A program made the position numbers and the translations under genes. The notes below the pieces were generated by a model that was not told the DNA's origin, ran no database searches, and worked only from the letters and a program-made list of their open reading frames with translations. Positions 20,425 through 32,226 of a stretch of DNA of 64,000 nucleotides are shown piece by piece. Positions within the stretch are counted from its first letter, which is position 1. Every line of letters begins with the position of its first letter. The stretch comes from Blepharisma japonicum (Eukaryota > Ciliophora > Heterotrichea > Heterotrichida > Blepharismidae): NCBI GenBank assembly GCA_949751835.1, contig CATKHK010000066.1, forward strand, positions 186,001 through 250,000, in the 5' to 3' direction.

Positions 20425-23202
20425 ATGGGGATAACATGCTCCAAAATGCAACAATATTATGTAAGGAGGCCTGAATCCAAGCCTGAGCAATCTACCATCA
20501 TCCAAACTGCCAATCCCTCACAGCCAGCATTCCAAAAAACTGTCAACACACAAAAGACTCAGCAATTTATGAATAACCCTTTAAAAAGCACCCCGACACT
20601 GTGAAAAAGACTCAACAGCAGAGCGGTTTCAGTGAATTATGTAGAAGCTTCTTCAGCCTTTATTGATGTTTATGCTGCAAAAACACTCGAAGATAAGTCA
20701 ATGATTCTAAATGCATTGAATAATCATTTCATTTTCACTAGTCTGACTGATGAAGATAAAGAAATCGTTGTAGAAACGATGCAGCTTTATGTGTTTGAAA
20801 TAAATACTGTGGTTTTTGAGCAGGATAAGATTGGGAAAGGATACTATGTTGTAAGGACAGGACAATTAGAAGTAATCGCAAATGGCAAAAGAATAAGCAA
20901 AATCCATCCCGGAGAAGGCTTTGGAGAACTTGCTCTTTTGCATGAAAGCCCTCGATCAGCAACAGTAAAAACTCTTGAAAAAGCTACTATGTGAGGAATA
21001 GAAAGAAATACCTTTAGAAAAGTTATCGAAGAACTAAATACACAAATTTATGAACAAAACAGAGAATTTTTAGAAAAAGTTAACATGCTACAGCCTCTAA
21101 GTTCCCAACAAAAAGACTCATTAGCAGCTTCTCTTGTAAGCTGTAAATATGTAGCTGGAGAAAAAATCATCACTGAAGGTGACGAAGGAATGCATTTATA
21201 TATCATCAAGGAAGGCTGCGTAAGTGTACAAAAAAACAATAAAGAGATTGCCAGACTTTATTCAGGCCAGTTTTTTGGCGAAATGACTCTTTTGTATAAT
21301 GTGCCACGGCAGGCAAGCTGTGTAGCAATGGACGGAGTAGTGAAATGTGTTGCTTTAAGCAGAGAAGATTTACAAAAAGCATTAGGAAATCAGCTTATGC
21401 TTATTATAGAAAAAATTACAATTTTAGACGCAATAAATAAATCAAATAAACTAGCACTGCTTAGCAAAGACCAAAAAGAAAATATTTTAAGAGATTTAGT
21501 CCATGTCAATTATAAAATAGGAGACGTAGTAATTCAGAACCAAAGCCAATGCCAAAGCGCTTTATATATTATAATAAGTGGAAGGTTACATTTTTCAAGG
21601 TCAAACAAAGTTTTTGCAGAAAAAGGAAGCTGCGTAGGAGATGACTATGTTACTTTAGCTTATGAAGACCAATCTCGATATGAAGATGATATAGTTGCTG
21701 GCTGTGATATGAAAACTGGCGAGCTAACCAAATATCAATTTGAAATTAGCATAGGAGGAAAATATAAAGAAGTCGTCAGAGAAAATGCTGCTATGAACGT
21801 TTTAAGAAAAGTTTATTTATTCGTACATCTTGACAGCAAAGTGATAAAAGAACTATTTGATATGATAAAAATCAAAAAGTACGAAGATGATGATATTATT
21901 TTGGATGAAGGGTCACCTGGGGAGTTTTTATATATAGTCAAACGCGGAAAAGTAAATATTATTAAAAATGGGAAAATTGTGAGAACTATGGTGAAGCATG
22001 ACTATTTTGGGGAAAGGGCGCTGCTGTTTGAAAGAGTATCAAGCGCTTCTTGTGTAGCTGAAGGAAAAGTATCATTATGATTTATAGAAAAACAAAACTT
22101 TATTAATATTTTAAATGACAAAATGAGGAAACAGCTTATAAAAAGAGTAAAAATGCAGGACGAAAGGGCAGAACTCAAAGACCTGATAATCCTAAAACAA
22201 ATAGGAAAAGGACTATTTTCAAGAGTTTACCTTGTAGGGACTTCAAGAAAAGATATTCACTACGCTTTAAAAGTCGTCCCAAGGCGAAAAATCGATATGT
22301 ACGCTCTCTATATGCATGTGCTCGTAACTTCTATTTAGGAAGAGAAAAAAATCCTAAATATGATGGATTTTTCAATGATCATAAATCTTGTTAGGACTTA
22401 TAAAGATGACCGGCGGCTTTATTTTTTGCTTGAATACGTCCATGGGTTTGAGTTAAGCCAAATATTAAGACATGTAGGACTGATTTCGAATAACGACGCT
22501 TTGTTTTATATAGCATCTTTGATTTTAGCTTTGCAATATATCCATGAGAGGGATATTATTTATAGAGATTTAAACCCAGATAATATTATGGTGGATACAC
22601 ATGGATATATTAAACTGGTGGATTTTGGGTCCTCAAAAGTATGTGCAGGAAGGACTTATACATTGATAGGATCCCCTCACTATATAGCTCCTGAAGTAAT
22701 CGTAGGTAAAGGCTACAACAAAAATGCTGACTTATGAAGTCTAGGCATATGCCTTTATGAGTTCTTAACTGGGAAAGTTCCTTTTGGGGAAGATTTCATT
22801 GACCCATATGATATTTATGAGTCTATTTTAGAGTTTAACTTATCATTTCCTAATGAAAATATCCAACTCACTGACAGTGCAAGATTATTTATCATGCAAC
22901 TCCTTGGAAAATTCCCAGAAACCCGATGCTCAGGCACAATTGAAAGTTTGAAGAAAAACGAGTGGTTTTCTGGCTTCGACTGAGACGCGCTAATAAGTGA
23001 ATCTATGGTAGCTCCATATAATCCTGATATAGGGGACATTGAAGAAGAAGTCGATGAATTTACAGACAATAAAAATGAAAATATTGAAGACTTCTTGGAT
23101 AATGCTTCAGAAGAAAGTGAGCAAGAAATGTATCAAATAGATGACCCAGAAATAAATGAGTATAAAAAAACCATCCCTAGCAGCTGGGATTATGAGTTTT
23201 AA
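20425..23202 (+). CDS. PKG-like kinase with four cyclic-nucleotide-binding domains
   Basis: 920 residues. N-terminus M-G-I-T-C-S is a candidate myristoylation/palmitoylation site, which favours the ATG at 20425. CNB-A (~100-205) has F-G-E-L-A-L-L-x4-P-R-S-A-T and CNB-B (~220-335) F-G-E-M-T-L-L-x4-P-R-Q-A-S, both with the phosphate-binding Arg. CNB-C (~340-460) is degenerate. CNB-D (~465-555) has F-G-E-R-A-L-L but V-S-S-A-S in place of R-x-A. Kinase domain ~588-847: G-K-G-L-F-S-R-V, Y-A-L-K, Y-R-D-L-N-P-D-N, D-F-G, D-L-W-S-L-G (Trp=TGA at 22735). The catalytic-loop Lys is Asn. A 15-nt intron GTAACTTCTATTTAG is at 22324-22338. Acidic C-tail. Four-CNB layout resembles alveolate cGMP-dependent kinases; likely cGMP-activated. 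Confidence 0.88.
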
Positions 23203-23224
23203 ATAAAAATTAAATCAAATAAAT

Positions 23225-24815
23225 ATGATGAATAGTTTTCCCAGAATCCCAGAGGTGGATGAGTTTAACACTTCAGAAAGAATAGATAATGGAGAAAGAC
23301 TTCAAACAGAATACGCAGAAGAAGATACAGAAGAGCAGCTTTTATGCATAAAACAAGAATTAAAACGATGAATAGAACTAGCAATTGCGCTTATGTTCTC
23401 TTTTATTATACTTGCGACTTATAAGAATTTAAAATTGCCAATAGAATTAGCTCTGATTCCTTTGATGATTCTTGATATAAAGACGCTAGCATTTAAGAGT
23501 GCTTTATTCAAAAACACTGAATTGTATAGGTTTACTTAGAATACCAATTCGAAAAGATTATTTAAAAGATATTTTAGAAGCTTTTAGCTCTATGTGTTTT
23601 AAAACTTTACTGATAATTTGAAATCAGTCGAAAGAAATCCCATTTTTTACGACAACAATCCCTTTAGGAATCTCTTTAGTCTTGCAGATTTTTTTTAAAT
23701 CTTTGACTGTACATGAGTGTCAATCATTCTCGAAAATGGTATAAGCTAATCAGTTTTTTTTCGTCGGAAGATGGTTCAGATTTTTTTCACTCTTAACTAT
23801 TGGTCTTAAGCTAGATGGATACTTGAATTGGGGCTGAATCGAGACTTTGTGGCCTGTTTGAATTTCATTGTGCTTTATGGGGCTAATAAGCTTAGGAGTC
23901 CTTTTGCTGCTATTAGGTGCTGTTTTATCTTATCTGTCAGGTGAAACCAAAATACAAGAAGTATTAGCATCATTATGGCTTTTATTTACTACTGCAGGTT
24001 CAACTGGTAGTGCTTCTATGTTTTTTATGTGCTTGATTAGTATTTTAAATGATGATCCAGTTTTGAGTATAAGCGAAATCAGCTTATTCCCTTTATTTTT
24101 TCTATTAGTTTTTATCATATCTTCATCTTTATGTAGAAATATCCTTTCTTTGTGGTGGAAAGCATTTTTTACTAGTAATATTGAGGTGATTGGGGCAGTT
24201 CCATCTAATTTAGACGGCAGGCCACTACCTCTACCAGAATCTCAAGCCCGGATGGCAAGAAATCAAAGCTTGTCACACAGAATTATTAATGTAATGCAAA
24301 CAACTCCTAGAGTTTTAATTAGAAAAACAAGTACATATTTTCAGCCAGCTGAACATCCTATCGAGCTAAGTAAGTTAAAACATGTGAGGACTCGAAGTGC
24401 GAAATTTGACAATATAAATTCTGATATTTGTTTCCAAAATTTAGAAAATAACCGACACAAACGAGCAGCAAGTACAAACGTCAAAGATATTAAAAAAATT
24501 ACATTGGGAAAAGAAAACAGTGGCCTGATACCTCGGCACTCGAGTGACATGTCTTTTGCTAATAAGACCTGCGTCATGTGCTGTGAAAATTTATGTAATG
24601 CAGTCCTTATGGACTGTGGCCATGGTGGCCTGTGCTATGAATGCTCATTAAAACTATGGAAAAATCAAGGAATCTGCCATATGTGCAGAACTGAAATAAA
24701 CCAAGTTCTGCAGATAGAGATTGAGCCAAGTAAAGTGCTAAAAGTATTATCAACCACAAGAGCTGTATACGAAGAATCGGATAATGAACCCAACATAAAC
24801 CAGAATAATAATTAA
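23225..24815 (+). CDS. TMEM185-like membrane protein with C-terminal RING finger
   Basis: 519 residues from three exons. The first half is multi-pass membrane and holds K-L-D-G-Y-L-N-W-G-W-I-E-T-L-W-P-V-W, resembling the Tmemb_185A family (L-D...W-W-x-V-F-x-P-L-W). The C-terminus is a C3HC4 RING (residues ~430-475): C-V-M-C...C-G-H-G-G-L-C-Y-E-C...C-H-M-C, so a membrane-bound E3 ubiquitin ligase is inferred. Introns: 23524-23539, a 16-mer (GTATAGGTTTACTTAG) needed to keep frame, and 23739-23753, a 15-mer (GTATAAGCTAATCAG). Several TGA=Trp. The linker between membrane and RING is Ser/Arg-rich. Starts 22 bases after the PKG-like gene. Stop TAA 24813-24815. Confidence 0.8.
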
Positions 24816-24831
24816 TGAAAGTAATAATAAA

Positions 24832-25332
24832 ATGAATAATATAGATCAAGATCTGCTGACTGAGCTAAAAAGCAATCAGCCGAATTATGAAAATATTAGA
24901 AGGCTCTTGACCGAAAATAAAGAAATTCTTACTCAGATTCTTGATGATTCAGATTTTGGGACTCCTCTACACATCGCAGCTAAGACTGACACAAGGTATG
25001 GGACAAATATCTCAAAATTTCTTATAGAGGATTTCAATGCAAATCCGAATATAAAAAATAATGGAGACTCTATACCTTTATATTGAGCTTTTGCTGAGCT
25101 TAATGCGTGCAAAAATCCAAGCTTGAATGCGATAAAATGTTTACTGTATCATCCTAAATTTTACTTGAATAAGAGATCGATGATGAGGAAATCAGTTTTT
25201 GAGTTTGTTAAGGAACATTATTTTAACTCAGCAAGAGGAGATATGATTAAGATGCTCATTGAGAATAAAATTTGGCATGATAGGCTTCCTTCAATATTGC
25301 TTTATAAAGAAATCAAGCAAAATTATGTTTAA
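24832..25332 (+). CDS. Small ankyrin-repeat-like protein
   Basis: 166 residues. One recognisable ankyrin motif, G-T-P-L-H-I-A-A-K-T (~42-51), followed by N-I-S-K-F-L-I-E-D-F-N-A-N-P-N-I-K-N and a second divergent repeat I-P-L-Y-W-A-F-A-E-L (Trp=TGA at 25084-25086). The rest is helical and unassigned. Its ATG is only 16 bases after the TAA of the RING gene, leaving almost no room for separate 3' and 5' untranslated regions. Possibly a scaffold or remnant of a larger ankyrin family; function unknown. Stop TAA 25330-25332. Confidence 0.7.
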
Positions 25333-25939
25333 AATAAATTTTGATAATTTTTTAGTAAAAGTCGTCAAATAATTAAGATTTTTGTTTAATTTGCAATATT
25401 TTGTTCCATCAAATAAATATATCAAAAATAATTTAAGAATTATTGCTGCTCTCACTTCGCAATAATCTTATTGAATAGTCTCAAAAAGTTTATTAAAATC
25501 AAGAATAAAATGACAATAAAGATAAATAAAATTACCAAATAATTCTTAGAAAGGATTTTAATGTCGCAAAATTAAGAATTATCAGAAAGAGTGAGCTCGA
25601 AAAATTTATGAAACCTCTGAAACGTGCCTACTAAATATGGTCATGATGCAACTTGCATACAGGGGAAAAAAATCAAAAAAGATTTTCTTAAAAGTCAAAG
25701 AAATGATTTAAAATTATGTAAATAATGATAGTCAAGGCAGAAAAAGGTATAATAAACTCTAGGATACAAATTAAATTGATATTCATAAAAATTTTAAAAT
25801 TAAACTTCCACATGAGACATCTAAAGCATATTAAAATCAGTAATAACTAAAAACTTTCTAAACTAATTAAATCCTGATACAGCTTTATATTAATAATGCT
25901 CATAATTAATTCCCCAATTTGCAGAAAAATCATAAAAAG
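25333..25939. other. Intergenic, no gene supported
   Basis: AT-rich spacer before the tRNA genes. A 48-codon plus-strand stretch without TAA/TAG (about 25577-25720) contains a faintly Kelch-like Y-G-H-D-A-T-C-I-Q-G but has no start codon and is not longer than chance allows. Nothing else seen. Confidence 0.4.
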
Positions 25940-26011
25940 AGGGCGATATCGGAATCGAACCAATTACCTATTGATCTGCAGTCAATTGCTCTACCAATGA
26001 GCTAATCACCC
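25940..26011 (-). tRNA. tRNA-Cys (GCA)
   Basis: 72 nt on the minus strand. Acceptor stem GGGTGAT/ATCGCCC, D arm with GCTC...GAGC, anticodon stem ATTGA/TCAAT around loop CTGCAGA (anticodon GCA), T arm ATTGG/CCGAT with TTCGATT, and discriminator U73, the tRNA-Cys identity base. No intron; CCA not encoded. Followed on the minus strand by CTTTTT, a Pol III terminator. Confidence 0.96.
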
Positions 26012-26132
26012 TTGATTAGGTAATAAATTCGAAACAGGAATTTATACTTATTATTCTGACGAAATCTGTAAAAAATATTAACAGCAAATAATTATTTCAG
26101 CGATTTATTATAGAAGAAAGTACACAAAAAAG

Positions 26133-26204
26133 AGGGCGATATCGGAATCGAACCAATTACCTATTGATCTGCAGTCAATTGCTCTACCAATGAGCTAATC
26201 ACCC
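26133..26204 (-). tRNA. tRNA-Cys (GCA), second identical copy
   Basis: Identical in all 72 bases to the copy at 25940-26011, 121 bases away, same orientation. Also followed by CTTTTTT. The identity extends a few bases into both flanks (TAATCAAGGGTGAT at the 5' side) and then ends, so it is a small tandem duplication or gene-converted pair. Confidence 0.96.
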
Positions 26205-26372
26205 TTGATTAAGACTTAACCTCAAAACTCATATTTATACATTACTTAAGTGCATTTTCTAATAAAAATCTCAACCTTATCCTTCAAAATAAAATTTGAT
26301 TTAATTTTTATTAATTATAACAAAATTTCTACGAAATTTTCTGAATTTTTTCCATACTTAAGTTAAATTAAA

Positions 26373-26906
26373 CTATGGGAAAGCTCTCTTGGTCATGATT
26401 GTATAGAAATCCTCTCTAGTGATTTCATGCCCATTAGAAGCTGCTCTTTCAAGCATTTCATTAAGTTCATCGACTGTCATTGTCTCTCCAAGCTCTTTAG
26501 CCACTCTTCTCAGATTATTTAGGTTGATTGATCCTGTCTTGTCATCGTCAAACAAGTCAAAAATCTTATAAATACCTCCTCTGGTTTCTTTATCCCCTAG
26601 TTTATCTGTAATTGCATCTAGAAACATATCAAAGTCAATTGCAGTGCCTAGCTTGTCCAAATCAGCGATCATTGAATAAATGGTTGGGTTTTTGGTCTCA
26701 AACCCAAGAGATTGCATTGCTGCCCTGAGCTCTTTGGGATCAATTGTTCCTGATCCATCAGTATCGAACAAATTGAAAGCTTCCTTTATCTCTTCGATCT
26801 CATCTTCTGTAAGACCTCGGCGTTCAGCTCCTCGCCTGCCGCCTGGTGACTTGCTTCTAGGTGCTCCTGAACGAGAAGAAATTTCTTGGTTTTGACCACG
26901 TCTCAT
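26373..26906 (-). CDS. CETN: Centrin
   Basis: 177 residues. Basic N-terminal tail (R-R-G-Q-N...R-S-K-S-P-G-G-R-R) then four EF-hand positions. EF1 is canonical ([12 protein letters not shown], ~48-59). EF2 lacks the acidic loop ([10 protein letters not shown]), EF3 is near canonical ([12 protein letters not shown]) and EF4 is degenerate (A-S-N-G-H-E-I-T). Centrins bind Ca2+ at basal bodies and in contractile infraciliary fibres. The [10 protein letters not shown] start of EF1 and the [13 protein letters not shown] lead-in are diagnostic. Start ATG 26904-26906, stop TAG 26373-26375. Divergent from the CK1 gene. Confidence 0.92.
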   Translation of the reverse strand: MRRGQNQEISSRSGAPRSKSPGGRRGAERRGLTEDEIEEIKEAFNLFDTDGSGTIDPKELRAAMQSLGFETKNPTIYSMIADLDKLGTAIDFDMFLDAITDKLGDKETRGGIYKIFDLFDDDKTGSINLNNLRRVAKELGETMTVDELNEMLERAASNGHEITREDFYTIMTKRAFP

Positions 26907-27396
26907 ATTTAAAAATTATTGGAAGGGTGAATTAAGAAAACTAATGCAATTAGTTATAGCGGCTGAACGAAAAAGTTAGAAATTATATATATTTATTTAA
27001 TTTTGACCTTTGGCTTGATAAAATTGTTGTTTTATAACAATTGGATGATCGATAAGGCTTTTTAAGTTACTATTCATGTGATTGTGAAAATGGAAATCTG
27101 CAATATATCATCAATTATAAGAATAAATAGATGCCTTTTCTATGAATTTAGGAAAGATTACAGATGCATTTAATTTCAAAAATTTCAAAATAGATATATA
27201 ATTGCAACTGAAATCAATTTATGAAGAGTAGCTTGCAAATAATGAAGCTAATATATAGAAAGGCTTCCACTTGAAATTATATTATTTTTAAATGCATTGC
27301 AAAAATAATTAAATAATTTTTTTTAAATTTCTGTTTCTTCCAACTTTAATCTCTTCTAAACTCCAGTCAGTCTCACTTTATTTAATTTTATTTTAA
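26907..27396. other. Divergent intergenic region (presumed promoters)
   Basis: 490 AT-rich bases between centrin (minus) and casein kinase 1 (plus). No gene or defined element recognised; pyrimidine-rich just upstream of the CK1 ATG. Confidence 0.5.
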
Positions 27397-28431
27397 ATGG
27401 AGTTAAAAGTTGGTGGCAAATACCGAATCGGCCGTAAAATCGGCAGTGGCTCATTCGGAGAAATCTATCTCGGTACAAACACTCAAACCAACGAAGAGGT
27501 TGCCATAAAGCTTGAAAGTGTCAGATCAAAGCACCCTCAACTTCTTTACGAGTCACGCATATACCGAATTCTTCAAGGAGGAACAGGAATCCCAGTTATC
27601 CACTGGTACGGAGTCGAAGGAGATTATAACGTTTTAGTTATGGATCTCCTCGGGCCTTCGTTAGAAGATTTACTACAATTTTGTTCACGCTGCTTTTCTA
27701 TTAAAACGGTCTTGATGCTTGCTGACCAATTGATAGCTAGAATTGAGTATATGCACTCTAAAAACTTTTTACACAGAGATGTGAAGCCTGACAATTTTCT
27801 TATTGGTCTCGGCCGCAAGGCAAATCAAGTATTTGCTATTGATTTTGGCCTAGCGAAAAGATATAGAGACCCTAAAACCAATGTACATATTCCTTATAGA
27901 GAAGGGAAAAATCTAACTGGGACTGCTAGATACGCAGCAATTAATACTCATTTGGGGATTGAACAATCAAGAAGAGATGATTTAGAAGGCCTAGGGTATG
28001 TATTTTTGTATTTTTTGAGAGGATCTTTGCCATGACAAGGACTGCCTGGAAATAATAAGAAGGAAAAATATCAGAATATTATGGAAAAGAAAATGAGTAC
28101 TTCGGTGGAATCGCTTTGTGAAAATTTTCCGTCTGAATTTGTGGTTTATATTAACTATTGTAAAGCGCTAAGATTTGAGGATAGGCCTGATTATAGTTAT
28201 TTGAAAAGACTGTTTAAAGATCTGTTTTTTAGAGAGAATTATCAGTATGATTTTATGTTTGATTGATGTGCGCTAAGAGGAACTGGCCCATCATCTGTGA
28301 CAAGCAGTGAACAAAGACAAAAGCAAGCTCAGGATGAGCAACAAGAAGAATCAAAAGGGCCGGTAGTTATGCAACGACAACTTCAACCAGCTTCTAGAAA
28401 TGCACCAATTCCGTCAAGAGGCTTTAAATAG
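27397..28431 (+). CDS. Casein kinase 1 (delta/epsilon-like)
   Basis: 344 residues. Kinase domain ~8-285 with hallmark CK1 features: [34 protein letters not shown] (CK1 D-F-G context), and the CK1-specific [21 protein letters not shown] in place of the A-P-E motif. TGA=Trp at 28033-28035 (L-P-W-Q-G-L) and 28264-28266. The short C-tail is Gln/Ser-rich, a candidate for inhibitory autophosphorylation. CK1 acts in vesicle traffic, cell cycle and ciliary signalling; which applies here is unknown. No intron seen. Stop TAG 28429-28431. Confidence 0.95.
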
Positions 28432-28582
28432 TATAGTTTTATTTAAAACTTATAATTATTAATTTTTATAAAATTTTTACTTTTTATATTTGACTATTTT
28501 CAAAATAAATGCCATAACTAATTGGCTAATTTTGTAATCCAATCCATTTATATTTAAATATAAGAGCAAAATGCCTATTAAA

Positions 28583-29395
28583 TTACGCAGTGCTGTCCAC
28601 AAACACATAAGCTCTGTCAAGTGCCGCTATATCTTTTTCCAATTGTGCTAATTCTTTTTCACAATTTTCTTTCTTCCTCTTCAGTCCTTGTGTATCTGGT
28701 TTTCTAATGTGGGTTATCATCTGATATTCTTTATTCACAGCTTCCCATTTCTTTTTTAACCCATCTCTAAGCTCTTTAACTTCTTCTTGAGAAATCAAAT
28801 ATCTTTGTTTTTCCTGCTCCTCTTCTTGCTCTCTCTTTAATTGTCTTAAAGTGCTATATTCTTCTTCAATGTCTCCTTTGATCTTATGCAAATACTCAGG
28901 GACTGTTCCATAGTCTTTCTTTTTAAGAGGATTTACAGGTTCAGGCATAGTTTTTGGAGCTTTTAAGATGACTTCGACTGCATTGGCGACGATGAAATTT
29001 TTATCTGTTTTAAGGCCTAGGATTGGTTTTTCATCTTTTTTAGGGATTGGTGGCTTTTTATCTCTCGATGTATATGAGAACTTATTAGTGATTTCTGGAA
29101 GCTTCATCGTTCCAGTTCCTTTTTTACGGAAACTTTGAGGATCTGGCTTGATTGTTCCTTTAGCTTTACCAAAACTTGCAGATAGGCTTTTGCTACGGTG
29201 CGGGCCATCGAAATGATCGTAATCTCCTGCGACATTTCCGAGGACTTTGGATGTTGTTTTGAGGCTGCGTGGAAATTACCCAAATGTGCTTGATGTTGGT
29301 GGAGCTTCGGGTGGATACTTGGATTTATATCGTTTTGGCTTCGGAGGAGGTACATACTCCTTTGGGATTAGGTTGTAAATTGATTCCTCTTCCAT
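28583..29395 (-). CDS. ENKUR: Enkurin (ciliary microtubule inner protein)
   Basis: 265 residues. N-terminus M-E-E-E-S-I-Y-N-L-I-P matches enkurin starts; Pro-rich next segment; C-terminal enkurin domain (~155-260) with K-K-D-Y-G-T-V-P-E-Y-L, E-E-V-K-E-L-R-D-G-L-K-K-K-W and the E-K-E-L-A-Q-L-E-K-D-I coiled end. Enkurin (FAP106) is a doublet-microtubule inner protein of motile cilia and also binds calmodulin and TRPC channels in animals. A 15-nt intron (GTAATTTCCACGCAG, 29265-29279) splits a Gly codon near residue 40; without removing it the frame meets a TAA, and the two parts otherwise appear in different open fragments. Stop TAA 28583-28585. Confidence 0.9.
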
Positions 29396-29653
29396 TTTAT
29401 ATTAATAACTGCCCATATTAGTTTAAGTTAAAGCTTTTTAGATTTACTAGGAGATTTTCAGCATTTTTTTAAATTTTCAAGTTAATGAGCGAGAATTTAT
29501 TATTAGCTAAAACCATAAAATATACTATTTAATAGAATTTTGAAGTTTTTATGTAAGATTAATTATGTAATTAAGAAATTAAATATTAATTTAATCAAAA
29601 AAATAGTTATTTGAGAAATTTTTCTTAGAATAAAATATATTAAACAGATAATA

Positions 29654-31637
29654 ATGTCTTATATTCAAGATTATCAAAAAAATTTGAAGCCAACCTCATT
29701 TAAACACAAATCTTTTTTATTATTAGACGAAACTATATCTAAATCAGATGATATTTCTTTTGAGCCTTCAAGAAAAATTTCCAAATCGAAAAATTCTAAA
29801 CTTTATGAAATGGGATATATGAATGACCATGAAAGAAATTTGCTCTCTTCAATAGACCAAGAACTCAAAAAGCTTACTGAAGCACCTGATGTAAATTAAT
29901 ATTTAGTATAGAATTTCCCAGAGACTTCTGAATGGCATAATTCAAAATAAAAATTCCAATGATGTACTTGAGAAAGCTGAAAATCAAAAATTATGGGGCC
30001 CATATATTGTTCTTTTAGACCCGCAAAAAAGATTGCTTGAAGATATATTTAAAGAGGCTGATACATTTGATGATGGGACTGTGCAAAAATATATTTATCT
30101 CCATACATTAAGGAATAATAAAGATATCATAAAAATTCTTCATACAAATGCGGTACAGGTATCAGAGGATAAATATTTAAATCTTGAGCAAGCATTAGAT
30201 ATAATTGAAAATGACGGTGATTTATATGAAGAAATCACTTTTCAACAGTTTATGGAATATTTTGATTTAATTTATAAATCACACAGCCAATTGAATGGAT
30301 GAATATCAGAGAAAACAGAAACATTACTAGATAGCAAATACTTGAAAACTATAAAAAATATTTTTGATTCTTTGCCTAAATGAGATGCTGATAAAGTGTC
30401 AAGGGAAGAATTTATTTTTTCATTATTTGATGATCCACAGGTGCAAGGATTTCTAAAACTTAAAGCAAGAGAAGATAAAGTCACAAGGCAAATAGAGTCT
30501 GTAGAGGATGTTCTTAATAGGATTGATAAAGAATCTGCAGAGTATTTGAAATGAAATGATATTATTGACTTTTTTTGTTCCATTGGAGCTCCAAAAAGAA
30601 CTTTAAAAGAAAAGCTTGAAATGATGGATTTTGAAAGGAAAAATTCTTACATTAAGTTTTATAATTCTAAAATTGAGGACAAAATTATAGAAAATAATCC
30701 TCAAGAAATAAATAAAGCCAGCCTTCCACAAAATAAGGGATCATTACCTCGGCCTAATAAGCTTGCAAAAACACTAAAAAAGGATAAAATAATAGTAAAG
30801 AATGCTATAAAAACTGAAATTTTTGCTCCACAGAGTAAAGCTTTATTAATAACTCAAATATCTGATCGAGATCAAAATCAATTAAAAATATCAAGTAGCT
30901 CTAAAGAAAAATTAAAGAATGAAATGCCAAAACTTGAAATAAATAAATTTAAAGCAAAGCCTCCTCCTCCAACAAATAATATACCATTGTATAATCAAAT
31001 GGCAAATCAGCTTGAAGACCAAAAAAAAATAAGAATTGAATCAGCAGCTAAGAAATCATTAGAAGAGGCTAAGTTACCTATAAAAAGATATGAAAAAGCT
31101 GATAATAAATATTTAAAGCCTATATCACGGTCTAGTAAACGAATTAATAGCATCAAAAATGAAAATTTTTTGGAAGAATTCAATAAAGACTCAGAAGACA
31201 AATTTAATATAAAGGAGGAAAATTTAACTAAAAGAAAAGCTATTCAAATTATTGATAGATCAAAAGGGCTAATTTTGAATGGTTTTGAGTCTATGCTACA
31301 ATATAAAGAATATACGAACTCAGACTCTTTATCAAGAATAAAATACGCACTAGAAGGAGATGGAAAGGAGCAGCTTGATAATAGTAAACAGACAGAATAT
31401 ACTCAAGAAAACCTGCTCATAAAAACTAAAAATGATATTGACAAACAAAGACTGACAAAACGAATAAATCATCCACCTTTAACTAGCGACTTGCTCTCCA
31501 GCTTATATGAGACTGGCAACCCTACAAACTTCATCACAACTATCAAACAAAAAATGATTAATCGTGGAATCCAGCGAGAAGAAATAATAGGAGAAGTTAC
31601 TGGACTTGAATATGTATACGCAGAAGATCTTGTATAA
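29654..31637 (+). CDS. Hypothetical protein with EF-hand-like region
   Basis: 655 residues from two exons; the 16-nt intron GTAAATTAATATTTAG (29891-29906) is required to restore frame. Not recognised overall. Residues ~120-310 read as alternating helices spaced like degenerate EF-hands (I-F-K-E-A-D-T-F-D-D-G-T-V, D-S-L-P-K-W-D-A-D-K-V-S-R-E-E-F), without good calcium ligands. The C-terminal half is Lys/Asn/Ser-rich and probably disordered, ending in a more conserved-looking segment. TGA=Trp at 30300, 30381 and 30552 regions. No signal peptide or membrane helix. Could be a cytoskeletal or axonemal protein; no firm evidence. Stop TAA 31635-31637. Confidence 0.65.
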
Positions 31638-32226
31638 CTATTCAAAATTAATATAAATTTAGTATTCTTAGAATTGATATTCTTTATCTTATGCATAGTT
31701 CATAGAATTATAGACGATAAGTTATTTAATAAGCAGCAGCATATACTTTTCATCAAGTCTACAGTTTTCTAAATGCTTATAAAGATTTATCAAAAAAGCC
31801 TAAACTTCCTCATTTAAGGCTATTTTATCAGCCTCATAGAATGCTTTAAGAGGCTTCACAGTTGATTATTACACCAAAGATAGATTTTAGCTCTTACTTT
31901 TTGATTCAAATACTAATCTTATCATAAGCAGGCAGAGGTAAAATTCATACTTGAAGGTGTGAAAACCTTTCAATTCAAATCTTGAATGGGATATTAAAGT
32001 TAGGATTTCTAAGGATTTACATTATTGCACTTTATTGTATTTTGCATTGAGATATGAGGGGAGTATATTTAGAATAAAACAAGTACTGCTATTTCAAATA
32101 TAGTCACTTATTGAGTAAATAAATTACTTTAAAATGTGCCAATATCCTTCGATTTCTCCTGAAATCCATTTTTAAAAATAAACCCAAACTAGAACTGGAA
32201 TCGATTTATTTTCAAAACGGATAAAA
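31638..32226. other. Intergenic, no gene supported
   Basis: Upstream of the amino-acid transporter gene. A minus-strand stretch near 31730-31870 looks mildly protein-like but is interrupted by TAG and lacks a start; not claimed. Otherwise AT-rich with stops in every frame. Confidence 0.45.

Noticed and set aside
25577-25720. 48-codon open stretch with a Kelch-like Y-G-H-D-A-T-C
   Set aside because: No start codon and not longer than chance runs in this composition; the similarity is a few residues only.
31730-31870. Minus-strand protein-like fragment
   Set aside because: Broken by TAG with no intron to remove it and no ATG; length within chance.
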